From the NCBI GenBank assembly GCA_035266845.1, contig DATFMP010000072.1, positions 1-64,000 on the forward strand: a stretch of DNA of 64,000 bases, in the 5' to 3' direction. The first letter of the stretch is position 1. The number at the start of each line of letters is the position of its first letter. The notes beneath the pieces are model-generated. The model made no database searches. It worked only from the letters and a program-made list of their open reading frames with translations, and was not told the DNA's origin. The translations under genes and the position numbers were made by a program. Below are positions 17,194 to 25,676 of the stretch, piece by piece. This stretch comes from DATFMP01 sp035266845 (lineage in GTDB: Bacteria; SAR324; JACQKK01).

Positions 17194-18690
17194 CTAGATG
17201 ATCTCGCTCCAGAACTCCTCGTCGAATACCTCGGGGTCCACCTCCTGCTGCGGGAAGTCGGCCAGCTCCTGGGAGATGCCGGCCTGCAGGAACGAGCTGA
17301 CCCAGCGAAACACATCGCTGTTGGCCACGTTGCGCCGCAGGCGCTGCATGCGCTCGGCACGCTCCTGGGGATCCATCTTGTAGGCCTGATAGATCGCCTC
17401 GGCCATCGCCTCGCGGTTGTACGGATTCACGAGCAGCGCGCCGCGGCGGAGTTGCGACGCGGCGCCGGCGAACTCGCTGAGGATCAGCACGCCATTGCCG
17501 TCCACGGTGGCGGCACAATACTCCTTGGCTACCAGGTTCATGCCGTCGTCCAGCGGGGTGATCAAGGCGATCTCCGCCGTGCGGTAGTAGGCGAGCAGTT
17601 CGTTGCGGGAGAGGCTGCGGTAGATGTACTGGATGGGCACCCAGCCCGGCTCCGCGAACTCCCCGTTGATCTCGCCCACCAGCCGCTCAATTTCCGTCTT
17701 CAACGCATCGTAGCGGGGGATCTCCTGCCGGCTCGGCACGACCACCTGAATCAGCGTCACGCGGTGGTTCAGCTCAGGGTAGCGCTTGAGGGCCAGCCGC
17801 ATGGCGTCCAGCTTGTAGGGAATGCCCTTCGTGTAGTCCAGCCGGTCGATCCCCAGGATCAGCGTGCGGTTGCGCAGGGCGAACTTGAGGTTCTTGGATT
17901 CCGCTTCCACCTCCGGCTCCTGCGCCCCACGGGCGAAGGACTGGTAGTCGATGCCGATGGGGAAGTAGCCCACGCGCACCTCGCGCCCCTCGAAGCGCGC
18001 CACGCTCACAGGGCCTTTGCCGTAGAACTGCACGTCGCGGATCATGGTGCGCACGCACTGCATGAAGTTCCGCTTGTGCCGGTTGGTCTGGAAGCCCAGC
18101 AGATCGAAGTTGAGCAGGCTTTCCAGCAGCTGCCGCCGCCATGGCAGCTTGTGGTAGATGTCCGGCGGCGGAAAGGGGATGTGCAGGAAGAATCCAATGG
18201 GCACCCGCGCATTGAGGGCCCGCAGCTCCTGCGCCACGTTCATAAGCTGATAGTCGTGAATCCACACGTAGTCGTCCGGCCGCATGTGGTCGTTCACGAC
18301 CCGGGCAAACTTGCTGTTCACGCGCTGGTAGGCCGTCCAGTAGTCGGGATCGTAGTTGCAGAGAGACTGCAGGCCGTGGAACAGGGGCCACACGACCTCG
18401 TTGGAGAAGCCGTAGTAATAGAGGCTCAACTCCTCCTCGGTCAGGCTCACCGGCACCAGCGTGTAGCCGATGCCCCGCGTGGCGCGCTCCAGCACCTGCC
18501 GTGCGTCCGGCAGGTGTGGCACGCCCGGCCAGCCGATCCACAGACCGCCCCGGTTCCGTAGCACCGGCCCCAGCGCTGTCACCAGCCCACCGGAACTGGG
18601 CTGCACCTGCCAACGCCCGCCGTCCTTCTTCAGCGAGACGGGCAGGCGGTTGGAGACGATGATCAGTCGTTGGTCGCTGGGTTTGCTCAT
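17194..18690 (-). CDS. otsA: Trehalose-6-phosphate synthase OtsA
   Basis: GT20 glycosyltransferase of 498 residues that joins UDP-glucose and glucose-6-phosphate to trehalose-6-phosphate, an osmoprotectant route. Motifs: RLIIVSNRLPVSL, GGLVTALGPVLRNRGGLWIG, VWIHDYQLM, GFFLHIPFPPPDIY, GIDRLDYTKGIP and the C-terminal LVAKEYCA. The ATG at 18690 overlaps the otsB stop by four bases, giving an otsBA operon with coupled translation. A further N-terminal ATG would run into otsB. Confidence 0.96.
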   Translation of the reverse strand: MSKPSDQRLIIVSNRLPVSLKKDGGRWQVQPSSGGLVTALGPVLRNRGGLWIGWPGVPHLPDARQVLERATRGIGYTLVPVSLTEEELSLYYYGFSNEVVWPLFHGLQSLCNYDPDYWTAYQRVNSKFARVVNDHMRPDDYVWIHDYQLMNVAQELRALNARVPIGFFLHIPFPPPDIYHKLPWRRQLLESLLNFDLLGFQTNRHKRNFMQCVRTMIRDVQFYGKGPVSVARFEGREVRVGYFPIGIDYQSFARGAQEPEVEAESKNLKFALRNRTLILGIDRLDYTKGIPYKLDAMRLALKRYPELNHRVTLIQVVVPSRQEIPRYDALKTEIERLVGEINGEFAEPGWVPIQYIYRSLSRNELLAYYRTAEIALITPLDDGMNLVAKEYCAATVDGNGVLILSEFAGAASQLRRGALLVNPYNREAMAEAIYQAYKMDPQERAERMQRLRRNVANSDVFRWVSSFLQAGISQELADFPQQEVDPEVFDEEFWSEII

Positions 18691-19478
18691 GTACCTTGCC
18701 GACAGGCGGCGATCCATTGATCCAGGAAGTCCAGCAGTTCCTCGGGCGGCTTGATCCACCATGCCGCGGCCGTCTCCCGCAGTTCCGGCCGCACCAGCAC
18801 GCCCAGGCCGTGCGGAGCAATCGCTTCGAATGCGTCCTCGTCTGTCCGATCGTCCCCCAGGTATGCGGAGACCGTCGCGGGGTCGCTTTCCGCGAGGAGT
18901 TGGCGCACCGCGGTACCCTTGGAGCGGCCCGGGATGCGTAGCTCGATGCCCCCATCGAACGCATGCACCTCCAAGCCCTGGCAGGCCGCAATGGCCTCCC
19001 AGGCATGCTGCACGTGGCCCTGCACCGCGTCCGTCTCCTGGGGCGCGAGTCCCCTCAGGTGAAACGCCAGGCTGGCGGGCTTGCGCTCCAGGCGTTGGGC
19101 CCAGCGCACATCCAGCACGTCGTGCGCCTGCGCCAATCCGGCCTCGGCCGCTGGCGGCAGTGGTGCCAGCTCATAGGTGCCGTCCGGGCTCAGGCGCTCC
19201 CAGCCATGGGTGCCCCACACCTCCGGTGCGGGCTCCACGGCGGCCAGTTGCAGCACCTCGTGGGCCGTGCGCCCGCTGATCAGGACGACCCGGGTGCCGT
19301 GCCCGGCCATCAGCGCGGACAAGCGCTCTCGCACCCCGGGATAGGGCGCGGCCTGATCGCGATCGAGCCGGAACGGCGCCAGCGTGCCGTCGTAGTCGAG
19401 CATCAGCACCCGCCGTGACGCAGCACGCACCGCGTCAAAGAACCGCTGCGGCTCCACTCCGGGTTTGAGAATCTGCAT
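18687..19478 (-). CDS. otsB: Trehalose-6-phosphate phosphatase OtsB
   Basis: HAD-superfamily phosphatase of 263 residues that removes phosphate from trehalose-6-phosphate. HAD motif I is MLDYDGTLAPF (nucleophile Asp), motif II VVLISGR, motif III around GRSKGTAV, and motif IV YLGDDRTDEDAF. ATG 19478 gives the usual ~30 residues before motif I; ATGs at 19514 and 19538 are alternatives and none has a strong ribosome-binding site. First gene of otsBA, read from the promoter at 19600-19628. Confidence 0.92.
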   Translation of the reverse strand: MQILKPGVEPQRFFDAVRAASRRVLMLDYDGTLAPFRLDRDQAAPYPGVRERLSALMAGHGTRVVLISGRTAHEVLQLAAVEPAPEVWGTHGWERLSPDGTYELAPLPPAAEAGLAQAHDVLDVRWAQRLERKPASLAFHLRGLAPQETDAVQGHVQHAWEAIAACQGLEVHAFDGGIELRIPGRSKGTAVRQLLAESDPATVSAYLGDDRTDEDAFEAIAPHGLGVLVRPELRETAAAWWIKPPEELLDFLDQWIAACRQGT

Positions 19479-19599
19479 GAAAGACGCAGGCGCGGACTCC
19501 GGCAGTGCAGGCATGCAGCCGGCTGAATCGGGAACCATCGTCAAGGGACCCGACCACCAGTGCCGCCCCTCTCCCGAATTCCCCATATCTGGTAGCCTA

Positions 19600-19628
19600 C
19601 TTATACCGAATTCGTAGGGCGCGGGCAA
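19600..19628 (-). promoter_or_regulatory. Sigma-70-type promoter for otsBA
   Basis: On the minus strand TTGCCC (19628-19623) and TATAAG (19605-19600) are 17 bases apart, in an A/T-richer patch of the 373-bp gap between otsB and the ada-like gene. Transcription would start near 19593, about 115 bases before the chosen otsB ATG (55 before the ATG at 19538). GAATTC occurs at both sides of this patch (19575 and 19608). Nothing else was recognised in the gap. Confidence 0.5.
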
Positions 19629-19851
19629 AATGGCAGTCCGCTCAGCAGGCTGCATGGAGACATACGTCACGCGGTTTTCCCGAGCGCGGGGTGTTCTACG
19701 ACACCACGCGCACCGCTGTCACGGGCGCCAGGTCCGGGCACGGCGGTCGCGCAGCAAGATCCGGGTGGTCGTGGGCGGCGAGCCTGCCTAGAGTGGGGAT
19801 AATCGGTGGGGCACACCGCCCCGCCGCGCACAACAAGCCCGATGGGTCCCC

Positions 19852-20709
19852 ATGCACAGCCAAGACTACCGCCGCATCGAGCGGGCCATGCAGTACATGG
19901 AGCACCATTATCGCGATCAGCCCAGCCTGGACCAATTGGCCACCAGCGTGGGCCTCAGCCGCTACCACTTCCAGCGCCTGTTCACCCGTTGGGCGGGCAT
20001 CAGCCCCGGGCGCTTCCTGCACTGCTTGGCGCTGCAGCACGCCAAGGGCCTGCTCGCCGATCGCCAGAGCCTGCTGGATGCAGCCCTGGAGACGGGGTTC
20101 TCCGGGCCCGGGCGTCTGCACGATCTGTTCGTTACGTATGAGGCCGTCACGCCCGGTGAGTTCAAACGCCAGGGTGAGCACCTGCAGTTGGCCTACGGCT
20201 TCCACGCCACGCCTTTCGGGGAGTGCCTGCTCGCCGTCACGGAGCGCGGCGTCTGTGGGCTTTCATTCGTCGGCGACGACGGGCGCGAAGGGACCCTGGC
20301 CGAGCTGCGCGCGCGTCTGCCGCGGGCGACGTTCCACGAGCAGCCTGCACGTACGGATCCGGTGGCCGAGCGCATCTTTGGTGGCGTGGACCCTGCCGGT
20401 GCGCCGCTGCACCTGCTGCTGCACGGCACGAACTTCCAGGTGAAGGTGTGGGAGGCGCTCCTGCGCATCCCTGTCGGTGGTTGGGCCACTTATCAGCACT
20501 TGGCCGAGGAGGTGGGGAGCCCGGGCGCTGCGCGTGCCGTGGGTCAGGCGCTGGGCCGCAATCCCATTGCATACGTCATCCCCTGCCACCGGGTGATCCG
20601 CAAACTGGGGCTGGTGGGCGGCTATCGCTGGGGTGAGGAGCGCAAGCGCCTGCTGCTGGCCTGGGAAGCCGCCCGCAGCGAGGCCGGCCCGGCGACCGCT
20701 TCGGCCTGA
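19852..20709 (+). CDS. AraC-type domain fused to O6-alkylguanine-DNA alkyltransferase (Ada-like)
   Basis: A 285-residue fusion of an AraC helix-turn-helix domain (~1-105; LDQLATSVGLSRYHFQRLF, then a second HTH near GFSGPGRLHDLF) and an Ogt-type methyltransferase (~125-275). The acceptor-cysteine motif is IPCHRV (Cys245) with the following GLVGGYRWG. It would repair O6-methylguanine by suicide transfer and may regulate its own expression. The N-terminal zinc/phosphotriester domain of E. coli Ada is absent, so it cannot sense methylphosphotriesters by the Ada Cys38 route. Confidence 0.92.
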   Translation: MHSQDYRRIERAMQYMEHHYRDQPSLDQLATSVGLSRYHFQRLFTRWAGISPGRFLHCLALQHAKGLLADRQSLLDAALETGFSGPGRLHDLFVTYEAVTPGEFKRQGEHLQLAYGFHATPFGECLLAVTERGVCGLSFVGDDGREGTLAELRARLPRATFHEQPARTDPVAERIFGGVDPAGAPLHLLLHGTNFQVKVWEALLRIPVGGWATYQHLAEEVGSPGAARAVGQALGRNPIAYVIPCHRVIRKLGLVGGYRWGEERKRLLLAWEAARSEAGPATASA

Positions 20710-20834
20710 CGCCGCCCTGCCCGCCCGGTGCCCCGGCGTCCAGTCATCCCGCGATGCCGCCGCAGAAGCCCGCCTGTCCGCCGCACCTGCGTGAACCGAT
20801 GAGGCGTCCCAGCCTCTAACCCTTGGGAATCGCA

Positions 20835-20860
20835 GGAAGGCGGGGCCAGCCCGCCTTTCC
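20835..20860 (+). terminator. Possible terminator or leader hairpin between the ada-like gene and the solute-binding protein gene
   Basis: A 10-bp stem with one bulged T (GGAAGGCGGG / CCCGCCTTTCC) and a five-base loop, 125 bases after the ada-like stop and about 70 bases before the next start. No T tract follows. It could terminate the upstream transcript or be a leader structure of the downstream gene. Confidence 0.35.
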
Positions 20861-20932
20861 ATCCTGTTGGTTTGAAGCTCCCCTCCGGGAATCCTCCCCG
20901 TTTCTCCAGTCCCATCTCTTCAGAGAGGACGT

Positions 20933-22204
20933 ATGAATCTCCGCAAGCAAATCAGCCAAGGCAAGATCGGGCTCGTGGCCATGGCCGTGCTCGCAATGGG
21001 CGCGCTGCTGTTGGCGATGCCCACGCCGGGCCAAGCCGCCTCCAAGAAGCCCATCAAGATCGGCGTGCTGGCACCGTTCTCCGCCATCGATGGCATCTCG
21101 ATCGTCAACGGGGCCAACATGGCCGCGGACGAGATCAACAAGGCGGGCGGCATCGACGGGCATCCGATCAAGCTCATCACCTACGACGACCATGCCTCGG
21201 CCACCGACGGCGTGCGCGGCTTCCAGCGGGCCGTGCAGCAGGATCACGTGGCGGCCGTGGTGGGCACGTTCATCAGCGAGGTGGCACTGGCGGTCGAGCC
21301 TTGGGTGGCCCGGCTGCATACACCGTTCCTGATCACCGGGGCGGCCAGCACGAAGATTACCAAGTACGTGCACAACGACTACAAGCACTACAAGTACGTC
21401 TTCCACGACAACCTCAACTCGGCTTTCCTGGGTGACGTGGTGTGCGGCGCTTCGCACGATATCCTGGTCAAGGATTTCCACTACAAGACCGCGGTTGTGA
21501 TGAGCGAGGATGCGGCGTGGACCCAGCCACTCGATAACGAATACCTGCAGTGCCTGCCCAAGGCCGGTCTGAAAGTGGTCAAGCACATCCGCTTCTCGCC
21601 GGACACCAACGACTTCACGCCCATCTTCAACCAAATCGAAGGACTTCATCCCGACGTCATCATCACAGGGATCGCGCACGTGGGCGTCAAGCCGACTGTG
21701 CAGTGGCACAATCAGCAGGTGCCCGAGCTCCTGGCCGGCTGGAGCTCCCAGGCGGGTGCGAGCACATTCTGGAAGAGTACCCACGGCGCCACCGAGGGCG
21801 TGATCACGGGGAACCTGGGTGCGCCTGGCGCGGCCCTGACGCCCAAGAGCAATCCCTTCAGCGAGGCGTACATCAAGCGCTTCCACACCAGCCCGGCGTA
21901 CAACGCCTACACCACCTACGACTCCATCTACATCCTAAAGCAGGCCATCGAGCGGGCTCACTCCGCCAAGGCCGACGCCCTGGTGAAGTCGCTGGAGAAG
22001 ACCAACTACGTGGGCACCATCGGCCGGGTCGAGTTCTACGGCCGTGACAATCGCTACGCGCACGGCATGAAGTACGGCCGCGACTACGTCAGCGGTGTGG
22101 CCATTCAGTGGCAGAAGGGTCGCCAAGTGCCGATCTGGCCGGCGCACGCCGCCGAGGCCAAGCCGATCCTGCCCTCCTTCGTGAAGAAGGTGGCGATGCA
22201 GTAG
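20933..22204 (+). CDS. Periplasmic substrate-binding protein of a branched-chain amino acid-type ABC transporter (orphan)
   Basis: A 423-residue periplasmic-binding protein (Peripla_BP_6 type). A signal peptide ends near GQAAS; the mature protein begins KKPIKIGVLAPFSAIDG, followed by NMAADEINKAGGIDGHPIKL and a QDHVAAVVGTFISEVAL segment typical of LivJ-like proteins. Ligands of this family range from amino acids to amides and aromatic acids; this one is not assignable. No permease or ATPase gene is adjacent; the nearest such system is at 55-60 kb and has its own binding protein. ATG 20933 follows GAGAGGAC. Confidence 0.88.
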   Translation: MNLRKQISQGKIGLVAMAVLAMGALLLAMPTPGQAASKKPIKIGVLAPFSAIDGISIVNGANMAADEINKAGGIDGHPIKLITYDDHASATDGVRGFQRAVQQDHVAAVVGTFISEVALAVEPWVARLHTPFLITGAASTKITKYVHNDYKHYKYVFHDNLNSAFLGDVVCGASHDILVKDFHYKTAVVMSEDAAWTQPLDNEYLQCLPKAGLKVVKHIRFSPDTNDFTPIFNQIEGLHPDVIITGIAHVGVKPTVQWHNQQVPELLAGWSSQAGASTFWKSTHGATEGVITGNLGAPGAALTPKSNPFSEAYIKRFHTSPAYNAYTTYDSIYILKQAIERAHSAKADALVKSLEKTNYVGTIGRVEFYGRDNRYAHGMKYGRDYVSGVAIQWQKGRQVPIWPAHAAEAKPILPSFVKKVAMQ

Positions 22205-22214
22205 TGCCCCCTCC

Positions 22215-22242
22215 GCGCCAGGGCAGGCCCCTGCCCTGGCGC
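22215..22242 (+). terminator. Strong terminator hairpin after the binding-protein gene
   Basis: A perfect 13-bp inverted repeat (GCGCCAGGGCAGG / CCTGCCCTGGCGC) around two central C residues, 10 bases after the stop codon. No T run follows, as with other hairpins in this GC-rich window. Confidence 0.65.
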
Positions 22243-22704
22243 AGCCTCCGCCTTCCTGGACAATCACGACGCCCGAGGGGGCAGCCCCGGGTTTGGCTCG
22301 ACATGGCTCCACAGCACGCCGCCATTGACGAAAGGGGCCGGAGTCTGCGAAAGCAGCACAAGCTCCGGCCCGTGCCGAGCCAGGTGCAGTGCCTCGTGTG
22401 CCATGCGTGGAAACTGGCATTTGCCGCGGCTTTGGCGGATGATAACGGCCGCCGGTACGTGGATGCCAAGCCGACACCCGGCCCTTGATCCACCCCAAGC
22501 GCAAGGCGCGCGTTGCCCGCAACATGCTGGCGAGCGCGCGTCAGGTTTGCGTTGCCGATTCTCGCGTTCGCGCCGGGAGCCCGCAACTCAGGCCGCGCGG
22601 CGAGCGGAACCCGCTCGGAGCCGGTGCGTTTCTATAGATTGATGGGCCGGCGTTGCGACACCGGACCTTTTGGACATGGACCCTGTACTGGACACCCACA
22701 CATC
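22243..22704 (+). other. Intergenic region without a supported gene
   Basis: About 460 bases between the terminator and the first small lipoprotein. One open frame at 22303-22488 would encode 61 residues with a CLVCHAW segment, but it has no clear ribosome-binding site, so it is not called as a gene. No RNA gene or repeat was recognised. Confidence 0.4.
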
Positions 22705-22881
22705 ATGCTTCGTTTCGTCATTCCGGGCCTCGCGCTCCTCACTATGCTGCTTTCTACCTCCTGTGCCTCCAACTCGCCGGCCACGGCCACAATGAAGGAA
22801 ATGCACCCCTGCCCGGCATGGGACCTCAGCATTCCCTGTGGCCGCACGCCGCAAGGCAACTACTACCGCATCAGTCAATAG
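22705..22881 (+). CDS. Small lipoprotein, first of a paralogous pair
   Basis: A 58-residue predicted lipoprotein: signal peptide FVIPGLALLTMLL with lipobox STSC at the cleavage site, leaving a mature peptide of about 39 residues. The mature end has the pattern C-P...(I)PC-G..P.G..YR (HPCPAWDLSIPCGRTPQG), shared with the next gene. Probably exported and anchored to a membrane; role unknown. Confidence 0.6.
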   Translation: MLRFVIPGLALLTMLLSTSCASNSPATATMKEMHPCPAWDLSIPCGRTPQGNYYRISQ

Positions 22882-22993
22882 CTGCAGTTGAGGCGTTGCC
22901 CGCCCGAGATGCCTCGGGCTAAACTGGGACGACCGCTGGAACGTGTCCTGAGGGCGCGTTCCGTAATCCAGGTATGTCCTCCCAGGGGCCACG

Positions 22994-23218
22994 ATGGCAC
23001 GAACGCACCGGCGCATCCTGGTCGCCGGGTTGCTGCTGACAACGGCGCTGGTGGCGTCGTGTGCCTCGCCGCACATCGACCCCGACCAGCCCAAGTCGGC
23101 GGAGATTCGTGCATTCCGCGCCACGCATCAGGAGTGCAACCCCCGCATGTATCGCACGCCCTGCCAGATCGGGCCGGACGGTCGTCTGTACCGCTACAAT
23201 CCGGGTGAGCACGACTAG
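22994..23218 (+). CDS. Small lipoprotein, second of a paralogous pair
   Basis: A 74-residue predicted lipoprotein: basic n-region, hydrophobic core ILVAGLLLTTAL and lipobox VASC. The mature part ends ECNPRMYRTPCQIGPDGRLY, matching the spacing of the two cysteines and the PxG..YR pattern of the preceding gene, so the two are probably tandem duplicates with a likely disulfide. Function unknown. 112 bp separate the two genes. Confidence 0.62.
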   Translation: MARTHRRILVAGLLLTTALVASCASPHIDPDQPKSAEIRAFRATHQECNPRMYRTPCQIGPDGRLYRYNPGEHD

Positions 23219-23402
23219 CCTCCTCCGCTCTGCTTGCGGGGAGTGACACGGCCGCAGGCCTCCACGGGGCCACAGGACTTGACCTCGGCCCGCGCCAGGG
23301 GCTATTCAGCCGCAACACGCCATGCCGCCCGCGGGTGCGAGGCCCTGCCCGCGTTCGCGGCCGCCCGGCTACCATCATGCAACCCCTGCCCGGAGAGCCC
23401 CT

Positions 23403-23957
23403 ATGGCCCGCGTGCCCTACGCGACGATCGATACCGCCCCGCCGAAGGTGGCAGACCTCTTCCGCAAGATCGAGGCGAATGGCGCCCAATTGCTTAACCT
23501 GTACCGGGCCGTGGGCCTGTGCGAGGAACTGGGCCCGGCATTCATCCGCCTGGGCAACAAGATCCTGTTCCGGGGCAAGCTGCCGCCCCGCCTGCGGGAG
23601 CTGGCCATCCTCTGGGTGGGCCATCGCGCCCAGGCACCCTACGAGTTCACCAAGCACGTGGCCATCGGCTTGCAGACCGGGCTGACCCAGGCGCAGATCG
23701 ATGCCCTGCCCGACTGGCAGACCTCGCCGCTCTTCGACACGCAAGCGCGTGCCGTGCTGGCGTTCACGGACGAGGTGTCCGGCGGCTACCGCGCCCAGGA
23801 GGCCACCTTTGCGGCGCTGAAGGCCTTTCTGGACGATGAGCAGGTCGTGGAACTGACGGTGATCGTGGGCTTCTACGAGATGGTCTGCCGATTGCTGGAG
23901 GCCCTGCAGATCGAACTGGAGGACGAGGAATTCCAGCCGCTGGGAAAGGTGCAGTAG
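23403..23957 (+). CDS. Carboxymuconolactone decarboxylase (CMD) family protein
   Basis: A 184-residue all-helical protein of the CMD/AhpD superfamily. The characteristic segment LPPRLRELAILWVGHRAQAPYEFTKHVAIG is present in pieces (RELAILWVGHRAQAPYEF, then KHVAIGLQTGL), but the AhpD CxxC redox motif is absent at the position where PYEF..H occurs, so a peroxidase-type thiol activity is unlikely. This is the branch of single-domain CMD proteins often found in aromatic and xenobiotic catabolic settings; the reaction is unknown. ATG 23403 follows GGAGAGCCCC. Confidence 0.85.
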   Translation: MARVPYATIDTAPPKVADLFRKIEANGAQLLNLYRAVGLCEELGPAFIRLGNKILFRGKLPPRLRELAILWVGHRAQAPYEFTKHVAIGLQTGLTQAQIDALPDWQTSPLFDTQARAVLAFTDEVSGGYRAQEATFAALKAFLDDEQVVELTVIVGFYEMVCRLLEALQIELEDEEFQPLGKVQ

Positions 23958-23988
23958 CCCGCACGGTCGGCGCCGGTGGGGCTTTGCG

Positions 23989-25092
23989 CTAGCCCACGCC
24001 CGGCAGAGCTCCAGCCTCGCTGCGCAGGGCGAGGTCGGCCAGACGGGTGGCCACACCATAGCGGGTCAGCTCGTCCTGCAGGTCACGCACGGTGTCTTCC
24101 GCCAGAGGGATGCCCTCAGCCCGGCGCTGGGCCTCTACGCGGGCTTCCAGCTCGCCCGGCCAGAGCACTTCGCCGCCCGGCGCGGGGCGGGTGGCCTTGA
24201 GGTAGGCGATGAGCTGCTCCAGTTCCGCCTTGAACGCGGGCAACTCGCGGAAGGCTGCCACGTTCAGCGCGATCATCATCGTGGTGTTATTGGTGACGCC
24301 TTCGTTGTGCGAGCCCACCACACCACCGCCCGTGAGCATTCCGGCCAGGATCTCTACCCACACCGCCAGCAGCGTGCCCTTGTAGCCCTGCTCCGCGCCC
24401 AATGGCCGGATTGCCCCGCCCTCGTACAGCTCGGAGGGGTCGGTGGTGGGGCGGCCCTGCTTGTCGAACAGCAGGCCCTCCGGCGCCGCCCACTTGTTGT
24501 CGATCATCACCTTGAACTTGCCGTTGGCCCAGGCGCTGGTGGCCATGTCCAGCACTACGGGGCTGGGCCGGTCGGAGGGAAACGCTACGGCCATCGGGTT
24601 GGTGCTGATGCGGCCCTCGTTGGAGCCGAAGGGCGCCACGATGCGGGAGAAGCCCCCGCTGGAGGTGAGCACCATGCCGATCATGTCCGCCTCGCTGGCC
24701 ATGATGGCGTAGTCCGCCAGCCGCCCGATGTGGTTCACGTCGGTCAGACCCACCGCTGCTGCGTTGGCCGTGCGGGCACGGGCGATGGCCTGCTCCATGG
24801 CCAGCGTCGCACCCACCTGCCCGTAGCCGCGGTTCGCGCTGTAGACGGCCGTGGGTCCCACTTCGCGCAGCGGCGTGAGCTGCTGGCCGGGGCGGATCAT
24901 GCCTTTGCGCAGGCGCTCCAAGTACTGGTGCACGCGAATGGTGCCGTGCGAGTCGTGGCCGGCCAGATTTGCCTGCACCAGCCGCCGGGCGATCAGCGCC
25001 GCCTCTTCAGTCGGGGAGCCGCTGGCCTGGAACACGTCGCTGACCGCGATCTGCAGGGCGTCGGGCTCGAAGTGGTGATAGGTCGTGGTCAT
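23989..25092 (-). CDS. Malate/L-lactate/ureidoglycolate dehydrogenase family (Ldh2) oxidoreductase
   Basis: A cytoplasmic NAD(P)-dependent 2-hydroxyacid dehydrogenase of 367 residues with the Ldh2 fold, unrelated to Rossmann lactate dehydrogenases. Typical segments: ANLAGHDSHGTIRVHQYLER with the catalytic-His DSHG motif, VGLTDVNHIGRLADYA, ISTNPMAVAFP and VVLDMATSAWANGK. Substrate in the family includes malate, sulfolactate, ureidoglycolate and 2,3-diketogulonate, and cannot be chosen from the sequence. Convergent with the CMD gene, divergent from yjbQ. Confidence 0.9.
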   Translation of the reverse strand: MTTTYHHFEPDALQIAVSDVFQASGSPTEEAALIARRLVQANLAGHDSHGTIRVHQYLERLRKGMIRPGQQLTPLREVGPTAVYSANRGYGQVGATLAMEQAIARARTANAAAVGLTDVNHIGRLADYAIMASEADMIGMVLTSSGGFSRIVAPFGSNEGRISTNPMAVAFPSDRPSPVVLDMATSAWANGKFKVMIDNKWAAPEGLLFDKQGRPTTDPSELYEGGAIRPLGAEQGYKGTLLAVWVEILAGMLTGGGVVGSHNEGVTNNTTMMIALNVAAFRELPAFKAELEQLIAYLKATRPAPGGEVLWPGELEARVEAQRRAEGIPLAEDTVRDLQDELTRYGVATRLADLALRSEAGALPGVG

Positions 25093-25265
25093 GCGCGGGT
25101 GCCTCCAAGCAGGGTGAGCCGTCGCGGGCCGGCGGTCCTTTCAGCGTCCTTAGCGCAGCGCTCGCCGATGCGCCAGCCTTGTCCGCGCCTGGGCCCGCGG
25201 GCTAGCATGGCCACGGACGGCATCCGTGCCCCGGCCCAGCGCCTACCTTCCTCCCTGGCGGCCCC

Positions 25266-25676
25266 ATGCGCGAGATCATCCGACTCGATACCCGCGAGCG
25301 TGAGCAGCTCATCGACATTACGGCCGAGGTGCGCGCCATCGTGGCGCGCTCCGGCGTGCGGGACGGGCTGTTGGTGCTCTACTGCCAGCACACCTCCGCG
25401 GCCCTGATGATCCAGGAGAACTGGGACGCCAGCGTGCCCGCGGACGTGGTAACGCTGCTGCGCAAGCTGGTGCCGCGGGGCGCTGGCTGGGCGCACGATG
25501 CGCAGGACGACAACGCGGACGCCCACCTCAAGGCCGGGCTTGTGGGGCCCTCGGAGACGATCCCCGTCATTGACGGCCAACTCGCGCTGGGGCGCTGGCA
25601 GAACGTGTTCTTCTGCGAGTTCGACGGCCCGCGCCAGGGCCGCAGCATCGTCTGTACGGTGCTGGCGGACGGCTAG
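25266..25676 (+). CDS. yjbQ: YjbQ/UPF0047 family protein
   Basis: A 136-residue protein of the YjbQ family (secondary thiamine-phosphate synthase-like activity has been reported for E. coli YjbQ). Family signature: YCQHTSAALMIQENWD, then WAHDAQDDNADAHLKAGLVG with the conserved His/Asp cluster, and GRWQNVFFCEFDGPRQGR. Complete in length. Its stop codon shares the palindrome CTAG with the stop of the convergent cyclase gene. Confidence 0.93.
   Translation: MREIIRLDTREREQLIDITAEVRAIVARSGVRDGLLVLYCQHTSAALMIQENWDASVPADVVTLLRKLVPRGAGWAHDAQDDNADAHLKAGLVGPSETIPVIDGQLALGRWQNVFFCEFDGPRQGRSIVCTVLADG

Noticed and set aside
22303..22488. Possible 61-residue protein with CLVCHAW
   Set aside because: No clear ribosome-binding site or family match, and it lies right after a terminator.
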